The translations under genes and the position numbers were made by a program. This document shows, piece after piece, positions 1-6,254 of a DNA stretch of 6,254 nt. Each line of letters opens with the position of its first letter. The first letter of the stretch is position 1. The notes beneath the pieces were generated by a model. The model saw only the letters and a list, made by a program, of their open reading frames with translations. It was not told where the DNA came from and searched no databases. Source of the stretch: Bryobacteraceae bacterium (lineage in GTDB: Bacteria; Acidobacteriota; Terriglobia; Bryobacterales; Bryobacteraceae); NCBI GenBank assembly GCA_947456995.1, contig CANGVB010000232.1:1-6254 (forward strand), written 5' to 3'.

Positions 1-17
1 AGTCACAATCTTAAGAA

Positions 18-2246
18 GTGCCCATCTCCAGATCAGACGATTCCGAACTCAACCGCCTCACCCTTCTGGCGATGATTTCGGCAGGGCTCCTAATCGGCTG
101 TCAGGTTGCTTCAAAGGCAGCACGCGACGGTCTCTTTCTCTCTCGCTTCCCTGTCACAGACCTCCCAAAAGTCGTGGCAGCCGCAGCGGTACTTTCAATA
201 CTGCTTGGCCTGGTTTTCTCAAAACTGCTAACCCGCTACAGTCCTGCCCGTGTGGTCCCTTTTGCGGTATTGATTTCCAGTCTGCTCCACATCGGTGAAT
301 ACTTCGCACTCGATATTGATCGCAGCTCTGTTGTTACCTTCACCTACCTGCATATCGTTGGCTTCGGTGCCATCCTGCTCAGCGGCTTTTGGTCCATAGC
401 CAACGAGGCCTTTGATCCGCGAGAAGCAAAAATCCGCTTCGGCCGAATCGCCGGTGCAGGTACGGGCGGCGGAATTCTCGGAGGCGTCCTTGCAGAACGC
501 ACTGTTTATCTGCTCAACACCGAGAGCATTCTCCTACTGCTGGCAGGCCTCCAGTTGATTGCGTTTCCGATGCTCATGATGATGCGCGGCCAATCCCAGG
601 CTTCTGGTGGTTCTGCAGCCAACGACCCCGGCTTTAGCGCCGCTCGCACTGCCTTCGCCCGCGCTCCCTTCCTCATCTCTTTGGCATTTCTGGTTTTGCT
701 CGGCACCACCAGTGCCGCCCTCCTCGACTACCTCTTCAAGAGCGGCGCAGCTCAAACTTTCGCCCAAGGCCCTGAACTCACCCGCTACTTCGCTATCTTC
801 TACACGGGCGCACAAATCCTCACCTTCCTCGTACAAAGCATTCTTACCCCAATCGCGCTAGACAAACTCGGCCTCGGCAGAACCGTCATGACTCTCGGCC
901 TTGCCATCATCGGCGGCGCCAGCGCAGCCCTGGCTGTCCCCGCCTTCTGCATGGCCGCGAGCGTCCGCGCACTCGAACTCATCTTGCGCGGCTCTTTCTT
1001 TCGTTCCGGCTACGAACTCTTTTTCACACCCATTCCCCCTACAGACAAACGTGCGGTGAAGACCGCCATCGATGTCGGCTGCGACCGCTTCGGTGATGCC
1101 CTCGGCGCAGGTGTCCTGCAATTGCTTCTCCTGATGGGCCCCCTGCATGCCCGTGTTGAAATCCTGCTCGTCACCATCGGCCTCGCTGCCATCAGCGTCT
1201 GGATCACCAAACGCATGGACCTCGCCTACGTCCAGGTACTCGAACGAGGCCTCCTCAATCGCGCGATCGAACTCGACATCAACGATGTTCACGACTCCAC
1301 AACCATGTCGGCGGTAATGGCGACAACAACCCTGCAAACGGTCTCCCCGCCTCCAGCACCCAAACCCGCCCCAACGGCACCACAGTTTGCTGGCGACCCT
1401 GTTCTCAGCCAACTTCTCAGGCTTCGTTCAGCCGACGTGTCTCAGGTAAGAGCAACCCTCGATACGATCGACGCAGCAGAACCTCTTTATACGCCGCAGA
1501 TCATCCGTTTGCTCGCCTGGGATGAAGTAGCCGCACTGGCCCGCGTCGCCTTGATGAAGGCCGGAAGCGGCATCACCGGCCAGCTTGCCGACGTGATGCT
1601 CGATGAACACCAGGACTTTGCCGTTCGCCGCAGAATTCCCCGCATCCTCGCTCGCTGCTCTTCTCAACGTGCCTTCGATAGCCTCATTGAAGCTCAGACC
1701 GATCCGCGCTTTGAACTCCGCTTTCAAGCCTCAAGAGCCCTCGATTATCTCCACCAGCATCACCCCATCCTGGAGCTAAGCGAACGGGAAGTCTTGGCCC
1801 TCGTTTCGAAAGAACTCTCGGTTTCCCGACCCATCTGGGAAGGCCGCAAGCTGCTCGACAACAGAGATGCCTCTGACAGTGGCTTCACCTTTCTCGATGA
1901 CGTACTTCGCGACCGGGCCAACCAAAGCCTCGAACATGTCTTCAGTCTCTTGTCTCTAGTCCTGCCCCGCGAGCCCCTCAAGGTCGCCTTCCGCGCCCTC
2001 CACTCAGACGATCGCCAGCTCTCCGGCCTCGGCTTCGAGTACCTCGCCAGCACTCTCCCCGAAGCTGTATTCAAGCAACTTACGCAACTGCTCGAATCCA
2101 CTCCGGTAACAGCCCAGCGCACCCAACAGGAAATCCTCGATCACCTCATGCTCGAGTCCGGCAACAGCCTCTTGCTTGAGATTAAAAAGAAAGCCGCCGA
2201 TGCTCTTTCTCCAGACGCGATGCAATCCACAACCAAACCAGAGTGA
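18..2246 (+). CDS. ATP/ADP translocase-superfamily (MFS-like) membrane protein with C-terminal HEAT-repeat-like region
   Basis: This 742-residue protein joins a polytopic membrane half to a soluble half. Residues about 14-396 hold roughly 11-12 hydrophobic segments. Superfamily signatures resembling those of the minus-strand neighbour are SKAARDGLFL (32-41), FWSIANE (124-130) followed by a Gly-rich helix (145-156), and KTAID with RFGD (348-360). A Pro/Ala-rich linker (about 443-456) leads to helical repeats at about 490-516, 518-547 and 549-580 that look HEAT-like, then a further helical domain (about 600-720). Known bacterial relatives are annotated as Npt1/Npt2-family nucleotide transporters or MFS proteins, but the substrate here is unknown. 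The HEAT part probably faces the cytoplasm and binds a partner (inference). The start is GTG: an in-frame TAA at 12-14 excludes anything earlier. The Shine-Dalgarno is poor, and the next candidate, ATG at 72, has none and would cut into the first helix. The promoter lies outside the window. Confidence 0.8.
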   Translation: MPISRSDDSELNRLTLLAMISAGLLIGCQVASKAARDGLFLSRFPVTDLPKVVAAAAVLSILLGLVFSKLLTRYSPARVVPFAVLISSLLHIGEYFALDIDRSSVVTFTYLHIVGFGAILLSGFWSIANEAFDPREAKIRFGRIAGAGTGGGILGGVLAERTVYLLNTESILLLLAGLQLIAFPMLMMMRGQSQASGGSAANDPGFSAARTAFARAPFLISLAFLVLLGTTSAALLDYLFKSGAAQTFAQGPELTRYFAIFYTGAQILTFLVQSILTPIALDKLGLGRTVMTLGLAIIGGASAALAVPAFCMAASVRALELILRGSFFRSGYELFFTPIPPTDKRAVKTAIDVGCDRFGDALGAGVLQLLLLMGPLHARVEILLVTIGLAAISVWITKRMDLAYVQVLERGLLNRAIELDINDVHDSTTMSAVMATTTLQTVSPPPAPKPAPTAPQFAGDPVLSQLLRLRSADVSQVRATLDTIDAAEPLYTPQIIRLLAWDEVAALARVALMKAGSGITGQLADVMLDEHQDFAVRRRIPRILARCSSQRAFDSLIEAQTDPRFELRFQASRALDYLHQHHPILELSEREVLALVSKELSVSRPIWEGRKLLDNRDASDSGFTFLDDVLRDRANQSLEHVFSLLSLVLPREPLKVAFRALHSDDRQLSGLGFEYLASTLPEAVFKQLTQLLESTPVTAQRTQQEILDHLMLESGNSLLLEIKKKAADALSPDAMQSTTKPE
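2182..2246. other. Convergent coding overlap of the two transporter genes (65 bp)
   Basis: The plus-strand gene ends with TGA at 2244-2246 and the minus-strand gene ends with TAA (plus-strand TTA) at 2182-2184, so the last 65 bp are coding on both strands. On the plus strand they encode a hydrophilic tail (residues about 722-742). On the minus strand they encode part of the last hydrophobic helix and the charged tail (residues about 438-457). There is no intergenic space for a terminator, so the transcripts probably overlap at their 3' ends. Confidence 0.85.
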
Positions 2247-3555
2247 AGACAACATTAAGCCACGCAAAGCCCGCCGTCGCCATTTGCAACTCCGCCCCCA
2301 GCTTCACGATCCCTGCCTGAATCACGTCGCCACCCCGCATAAAGAAAGTATCAATCGCCGCCTTGGCCTTGTACTTCGCCTCCCGTGATGTCGGCAGAAA
2401 CAGAGCCTGCCTCAGCGTGTTCTGAATCGAATAATCGGTCGAATTCTCCAGCGTCTTCGCCACCCGCACCACTGCCAGCAGCGGCACAAAAGCCAGCACC
2501 GAATAACTTACCAGCGCAATCACAGGCAACACATATAGCGCCCCTCGAACTCCGATGTACTGAAAGAGTCGCGATACCGCAAAGGTCTGCAACAGAAAGC
2601 CCAGCAGATTCACTCCAGCGAAGAACGATCCGTAAAAAGCCCCCACATACTGTTTCTGCGCAGCAATGTCGGTGGGAAACAAAGTCTTCGCCTCAGCACT
2701 CACCACAGACCCCAGCAGAAATTCCCCGCTCGAATTCACGATATTCAACAACACCGTTAGGATCGCGATCCAGGTAAGGTAGCGGCTCTTGAAAACCAGC
2801 GAAAAGCCACCCTCATCACCCAACTTCTGATCCGCCAGCGCAGCCATCTCAGGGATACTTTCCTTGCTTTGAATCCGGTTCACCGTCACCATGATTCCGA
2901 CACAAACCACCAGAATCCCGGCAGCAATCAACTGCAACTGGTAAGGGTTGAGGTTCAAACGCTTCACCAGTTCTGATGCCGCCTGCGCCCCAAGCCAGGC
3001 CCCGAGAGAGGCACCAACGCCGATCATCGCAAAGAGCCGCTTGCCTTGCGGCTCGGTATAGATGTCATTGGCAAAAGCCCAGAACTGCGAAACGATGAAG
3101 ACGTTAAAAATGCCAACCCAAATGTAGAACACAACACCCTCTTTGGCACCAGCGACGCCAAAGATATAGAACAACACCAGGTTTACTGCAAAGAAAAGCC
3201 CCAGCCCGGCCACCAAACCAATACGATTTACCTTCGAGCCAACATAGCCATAAATCGGCACAATCAGCATCAACAATGCCGCCTGCCCGGCAGAAGAGTA
3301 AGCCTTGATGTAGGCTCCACCTTCAGTCAGGATGAGCGCCTCTCGCACCGTCTTCAGTAGGTAATACGCAAAGAGCAGCAGAAAAACGTTTACCGTCATC
3401 AACAGCACGCCCGGGCCTTCCCCGGCTCGCACGTCGGCGAAAAACGACAGAAACTTCTCTAGCGGGCCCTTTGGCCTTTCACCAATAACCTGAAAGCTCG
3501 GAAAGCTCTGCAGGCTGCGAATTTCGGGGCGTGATTGATACTCGGGACGTTCCAC
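2182..3555 (-). CDS. NTP/NDP exchange transporter-like protein (Tlc/Npt family)
   Basis: This 457-residue integral membrane protein belongs to the ATP/ADP translocase (Tlc/NTT) superfamily, which exchanges nucleotides across membranes in plastids and intracellular bacteria. Members in free-living bacteria have mostly untested substrates. About 11-12 hydrophobic segments run from residue 49 to 446. Hallmarks are YYLLKTVREALIL (64-76), FWAFANDIY (158-166), KRLFAMIGVGASLG (172-185), and a loop from about 370 to 410 containing ENSTDYSIQNTLRQ, LFLPTSREAKYKAKAAID and RGGD. The first 45 residues are hydrophilic and probably cytoplasmic. The length fits a bare transporter with no extra domain. The start is GTG, supported by AAGGAG four bases upstream. 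It is the last gene of the visible minus-strand row, 10 nt after the kinase-like gene, so co-expression is likely. Its last 20 codons, which encode part of the final membrane helix, overlap the convergent transporter-HEAT gene. Family assignment is firm; nucleotide specificity is inference. Confidence 0.85.
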   Translation of the reverse strand: MERPEYQSRPEIRSLQSFPSFQVIGERPKGPLEKFLSFFADVRAGEGPGVLLMTVNVFLLLFAYYLLKTVREALILTEGGAYIKAYSSAGQAALLMLIVPIYGYVGSKVNRIGLVAGLGLFFAVNLVLFYIFGVAGAKEGVVFYIWVGIFNVFIVSQFWAFANDIYTEPQGKRLFAMIGVGASLGAWLGAQAASELVKRLNLNPYQLQLIAAGILVVCVGIMVTVNRIQSKESIPEMAALADQKLGDEGGFSLVFKSRYLTWIAILTVLLNIVNSSGEFLLGSVVSAEAKTLFPTDIAAQKQYVGAFYGSFFAGVNLLGFLLQTFAVSRLFQYIGVRGALYVLPVIALVSYSVLAFVPLLAVVRVAKTLENSTDYSIQNTLRQALFLPTSREAKYKAKAAIDTFFMRGGDVIQAGIVKLGAELQMATAGFAWLNVVFTLVWLWIASRLEKEHRRLSF

Positions 3556-3559
3556 GCTT

Positions 3560-3565
3560 CTCCTT
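3560..3565 (-). promoter_or_regulatory. Ribosome binding site for the GTG start of the Tlc-like transporter
   Basis: AAGGAG on the minus strand directly follows the TAA stop of the kinase-like gene (3566-3568) and stands four bases before the GTG at 3555. It supports the use of GTG as the start and points to translational coupling with the gene upstream. Confidence 0.8.
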
Positions 3566-5140
3566 TTACCAGGTCCGGTCTATACCAACTACTTTTTGTC
3601 CCCGAAGAAACACATCGATGGTCTGCTTCGGGTTCTTCGTATTTGTGATGGTCACGCCATAGTAACCTTCGAGAGGCTTGCCCGGCGAACGGCCCGTTTG
3701 TCCTGCAAGCTGCATCTTCTTTTCCGAATTGTTGTCGAATTCAAACCACTGCAAAGACACATTGGCCTCAGGCTGATAGCCGAGCTTGGCTCCCAGATCC
3801 ACCCACTTCAACTCACCACCCTGCAACTCAAACTGGTCCAGCGGCAGCAACTTGGCAAAGTACGCTTTACCAATCTTGTTACGACGCTCCTTCAGACACT
3901 GTAATAACCAGTCGGCAGCCTTCGGGTCGCTTAGTTCTCCAACCGATATCAGCACTCGCAAATCTTCATCGGTAAAGGAGGTCACCAGCTTTGCGCCCCA
4001 AAACTCATCGTCCGGCAAACGGTTGAGAAACGCAGAGTTCGGATACTCCGGTACCCACTTTTCCGGATCAAAGGTCTTGTACTCAAACCGGCCCACACTC
4101 GGCAAATCCGGATACTTCGAAAACGCCCAATAAGGCGGCACCAGGCCAAGCGTAAACAATTGCTTGGCCGAATCCTTCCACGTAAAGAAGTAACTACCGC
4201 TCCGGGCGCTATTCGCTACCTCGGTGCCACTACCCAATGTCGATCCAAAGTCGAGCATGTAGTGTTTGATGTATTGTCGGTCTCCATCCTTGTAGAGAAC
4301 ATCGAGATTATTGATAGCTCTAGAATCGTCATGATCGAGCCACGCATCCACCACATGCAACGCCCTCACATCACGGCGGTGCTCATGCGGCACAATGTCG
4401 TTAGGGTCGTCCGTTCGCATTCCGTAGTATCGGGGCGGGCCAATTGGCTTGCCTGGCAATGCAAGCGAAGCCGTGGCCCGGTACTTGCCGTCCTTGCCCT
4501 TGGGCACTCTCGAAAAGAGCGACGTCAGGTCTTCACGTGTCATCTGCCGCGGCAATCCTTTTTTACCTGGTACCGTCACCTCAGGTCCAATCACCAGTTG
4601 ATCCGGACTCAGATGCACAATATCGTTCTCGGGCACGTGATAACCGAGAGCATAAAAAATTCGCGAAACCACCGCATCGCAAGTCGAGGCCATCTCTGGA
4701 TTACTGAGCGGATCAAACTTGATGAAATACAAACGATTCTTCACGTCGCGAATGGTAAATCCCGGTGTCACACCCTCGGTTTTGGCACCGATAATCGTCC
4801 ACTTGCCATCGGGCGACGGCTGGTTTGTGTTCCCTGGCCCGCGCCTCAGTTCTTCCGCACTCATCCGCTTGTAGTAATGCCGGCGCTCCCACCACGAGCT
4901 ATCCATTGGCTCACCCAGCGTATTAACAGCCTTGCCTCGGATTACCGGGCCCTTTTCTGGCTGTCGCTCTCCGAGTTTTCCAAACTGGTTCGAAAACAAA
5001 TCAAAAGCATCGCTCAGTTTTCGTGTTGCAGCTTCTTTCACGTATATCGGCTTGGGCTCGGCCAACAGCGGATCATCGCCATAAAACTTCTTGCTCAAAG
5101 CAACGCTGGAGAGTGTGATCAATAAAAGTGATTTCTTCAT
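3566..5140 (-). CDS. Exported protein with HipA/protein-kinase-like motifs, function unknown
   Basis: This 524-residue protein is of a type I do not know by an established name. The N-terminus (MKK, then hydrophobic residues 4-15) looks like a short signal peptide, with possible cleavage after Ser16. It has no lipobox Cys. Residues about 115-300 read like a divergent kinase fold. Lys141 in LYFIKFDP could be the ATP-binding lysine, and Glu149 or a nearby acidic residue could pair with it. WLDHDDSRAINNLDVLY (267-283) has an Asp272-x4-Asn277 spacing like the catalytic loops of HipA and protein kinases. MLDFGSTLG (295-303) carries a literal Asp-Phe-Gly, as in metal-binding DFG motifs. Residues about 430-524 form a separate beta-rich-looking domain. 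ATG at 5140 is chosen because AGGAG lies seven bases upstream; an earlier ATG at 5182 lacks this and would run into the barrel gene. The protein sits between a barrel gene and a transporter gene. Kinase activity is inference; a degenerate, non-catalytic fold is possible. Confidence 0.75.
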   Translation of the reverse strand: MKKSLLLITLSSVALSKKFYGDDPLLAEPKPIYVKEAATRKLSDAFDLFSNQFGKLGERQPEKGPVIRGKAVNTLGEPMDSSWWERRHYYKRMSAEELRRGPGNTNQPSPDGKWTIIGAKTEGVTPGFTIRDVKNRLYFIKFDPLSNPEMASTCDAVVSRIFYALGYHVPENDIVHLSPDQLVIGPEVTVPGKKGLPRQMTREDLTSLFSRVPKGKDGKYRATASLALPGKPIGPPRYYGMRTDDPNDIVPHEHRRDVRALHVVDAWLDHDDSRAINNLDVLYKDGDRQYIKHYMLDFGSTLGSGTEVANSARSGSYFFTWKDSAKQLFTLGLVPPYWAFSKYPDLPSVGRFEYKTFDPEKWVPEYPNSAFLNRLPDDEFWGAKLVTSFTDEDLRVLISVGELSDPKAADWLLQCLKERRNKIGKAYFAKLLPLDQFELQGGELKWVDLGAKLGYQPEANVSLQWFEFDNNSEKKMQLAGQTGRSPGKPLEGYYGVTITNTKNPKQTIDVFLRGQKVVGIDRTW

Positions 5141-5147
5141 GGCTTTT

Positions 5148-5152
5148 CTCCT
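5148..5152 (-). promoter_or_regulatory. Ribosome binding site deciding the start of the kinase-like gene
   Basis: AGGAG on the minus strand lies seven bases before the ATG at 5140. Its first two bases are also the last two bases of the barrel gene's TAG stop codon (5151-5153). This placement supports the ATG at 5140 over the ATG at 5182 and suggests that ribosomes finishing the barrel gene re-initiate here. Confidence 0.8.
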
Positions 5153-6254
5153 AGTAGGACGGTTGCAACGTATTGGTGCCAAACTTGCGGTTGTTCAGGA
5201 AGTCATTGAACTTGAACCAGACTTGAAAACCCTCTTGACTGAATCCAACATCCAGTCGAAGAAAAGTAGCGTTACGCGCATTAAAGCGAAGTCCAAAGCC
5301 GGCGCTGGTCTCAAGGTCAGAAAACTTCAACAGGCTCCTGCGAGGCATCACCTTTCCAGCATCGAAAAAGAGCGCACCGTCCATGCCCGAGAAGATTTCC
5401 CAACGGTACTCTGCGTTGTAAACCACCGCATTGCGGTCCGTGAAACGAAAGAATCGATACCCACGTAAATCGTCAGACCCGCCAACGATCGGCTGCAGAT
5501 AAAACGGCACAGGCTTGTTGTTGTCTGTCTCCGTAAAGACGCCCTTCGCACGAAGTACAAGCCGGCGCGTTCGATTCAAGAACGGAATGTGTTGCTCAAG
5601 ATCCACGTCCATTCGGCGAAAGTCAAATCGCTTCAGATCCACGTCCCGATACCAGGAGTGTTGAAAAACATAGTTTCCGCCAGACTTCGGAGCCGTGGAG
5701 TTGTCTCGATAGTCGAGCTGCGAAAAAACGCTGTAGCGCAGGAAATTTGTCTGTTGATCAATCCCAGGTGCCACGTTCGGGCTATATTGCAATTCGGATG
5801 AGATAAAGCGGGTGTCTGTGCCTGGGCCCACATTGGTAAGCAATGCGCCGCTGCTGGTTCCCACTTTCCAGAATCTGGTAGGGGCAAATCCAGCGATTGC
5901 GTCAAAGCTCGTATCTTCCAGCCGGTAATTCGAACGCCCCGTTTTGCGCGATGTCGGGCCGTTTCCATAATAGTTCAGGCCGGCGAAATTCCGATGTGAG
6001 GCAATCAGGTCAATCACCAGTTTTTCATTGGCCAGCTTCGGAAAAGTCGCCTGTGCCTCAAACTTCTGATAGGCTCGGGCCGAAATTTGTGCCGAGGCAC
6101 GGGCTGTCAGGTTTTCATTGAAGAAGTCATCCCTCATGTATTCAACCCCGGCAGCAAAACCCGCACCAGTCACCATGTTTCCCAACTTCGGGCGCAGCCC
6201 CTTATAATCCGGTTGCAGTGCCTTAAGTTTGTTGCCGTCTATGAATTTCCGCAA
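5151..6254 (-). CDS. Omp85/D15-type (BamA/TamA-like) outer-membrane beta-barrel protein, 5' end outside window
   Basis: The last 367 residues are visible. The frame stays open to the window edge, where the first codon is TTG and most likely an internal Leu, so the true start lies beyond. The sequence has alternating polar/hydrophobic strands with many aromatic residues, typical of an outer-membrane barrel. Near residues 258-266 of the visible part, GGSDDLRGY matches the loop-6 GG...(V/L)RG(F/Y) signature of the bacterial surface antigen (D15) barrel. FFDAGKV (296-302) and the strand-rich end, finishing in Tyr, also fit. The visible length could cover most or all of a 16-strand barrel. No POTRA domain is seen, but one could lie upstream. 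Family members insert or export proteins at the outer membrane, or serve as barrels for dedicated partners. This is the most upstream visible gene of the row. Its TAG stop overlaps the Shine-Dalgarno of the kinase-like gene, so the two are probably translated together. Confidence 0.85.
   Translation of the reverse strand: MRKFIDGNKLKALQPDYKGLRPKLGNMVTGAGFAAGVEYMRDDFFNENLTARASAQISARAYQKFEAQATFPKLANEKLVIDLIASHRNFAGLNYYGNGPTSRKTGRSNYRLEDTSFDAIAGFAPTRFWKVGTSSGALLTNVGPGTDTRFISSELQYSPNVAPGIDQQTNFLRYSVFSQLDYRDNSTAPKSGGNYVFQHSWYRDVDLKRFDFRRMDVDLEQHIPFLNRTRRLVLRAKGVFTETDNNKPVPFYLQPIVGGSDDLRGYRFFRFTDRNAVVYNAEYRWEIFSGMDGALFFDAGKVMPRRSLLKFSDLETSAGFGLRFNARNATFLRLDVGFSQEGFQVWFKFNDFLNNRKFGTNTLQPSY

Larger units (their letters stand above)
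2182..6254 (-). other. Probable operon: barrel - exported kinase-like protein - Tlc-like transporter
   Basis: Three genes point the same way, with two gaps of exactly 10 nt. Each downstream Shine-Dalgarno abuts or overlaps the preceding stop codon. No room exists for internal promoters or terminators in the gaps. The promoter and any earlier genes lie beyond the right edge of the window. Confidence 0.75.

Noticed and set aside
1..17. Possible promoter or upstream gene end before the GTG at 18.
   Set aside because: Only 17 bases are visible, with an in-frame TAA at 12-14 and a poor purine stretch. Nothing more can be supported.
858..1412. A 184-codon open frame on the minus strand inside the transporter-HEAT gene.
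   Set aside because: It lies wholly inside a gene with clear membrane helices and family signatures, and its product has no recognisable features, so it is a shadow frame.
2188..2210. A hairpin (AGAAAG / CTTTCT) followed on the minus strand by a T run, like an intrinsic terminator at the end of the Tlc-like transporter gene.
   Set aside because: The stem is only 6 bp with two G-C pairs and an 11-nt loop, and it lies in coding sequence of both genes. It is too weak to call.
4160..5125. A 321-codon open frame on the plus strand opposite the kinase-like gene.
   Set aside because: Its codons are exactly in register with the minus-strand gene, a frame that stays open whenever that gene avoids TTA, CTA and TCA codons. 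The product shows no recognisable domain or membrane pattern, while the minus-strand gene has a good ribosome site and ordered motifs.
5141..5182. A 14-residue N-terminal extension of the kinase-like protein from an earlier ATG at 5182.
   Set aside because: It would put an Arg-rich stretch ahead of the signal-peptide-like MKK start and overlap the barrel gene by 32 bp, whereas the ATG at 5140 has AGGAG at ideal spacing.
1..6254. Insertion sequences, phage genes, CRISPR arrays, tRNA or rRNA genes.
   Set aside because: I saw no transposase-like product, terminal inverted repeats, regularly spaced repeats, or cloverleaf-like segments. The window is filled by four genes.

Overview
The window holds four protein genes that fill it almost completely. 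Three lie on the minus strand in a tight, operon-like row, read from the right edge towards the middle: a partial outer-membrane beta-barrel of the Omp85/D15 (BamA/TamA-like) type, an exported protein with kinase-like motifs, and an integral membrane protein of the ATP/ADP translocase (Tlc/NTT, 'Npt1/Npt2') superfamily. The fourth is on the plus strand from the left edge. It encodes a second, divergent member of the same transporter superfamily fused to a C-terminal HEAT-repeat-like region. The two transporter genes meet tail to tail and their coding ends overlap by 65 bp.

The D15-type barrel and signal-peptide-like leader indicate a double-membraned (diderm) bacterium. The protein styles, moderate GC with C-ending codons, GTG starts and dense gene packing resemble Acidobacteriota. 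This is an impression from memory of similar proteins, not a database result. There are no signs of mobile elements, phage, CRISPR, tRNA or rRNA, and no gene-free stretch longer than 17 bases.

Layout: 18-2246 (+) transporter-HEAT fusion; 2182-3555 (-) transporter; 3566-5140 (-) exported kinase-like protein; 5151-6254 (-) outer-membrane barrel, with its 5' end outside the window. Both junctions in the minus-strand row are exactly 10 nt, and each Shine-Dalgarno sequence overlaps or abuts the preceding stop codon, so translational coupling is likely.

Possible joint role (inference): the row places an outer-membrane barrel, an exported protein with Lys / Asp-x4-Asn / Asp-Phe-Gly kinase-like motifs, and an inner-membrane nucleotide-exchanger-like protein under shared expression. 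One speculative reading is an extracytoplasmic phosphotransfer system in which the transporter supplies nucleotide to the periplasm. The sequence does not prove kinase activity, nucleotide transport, or any physical link between the proteins.
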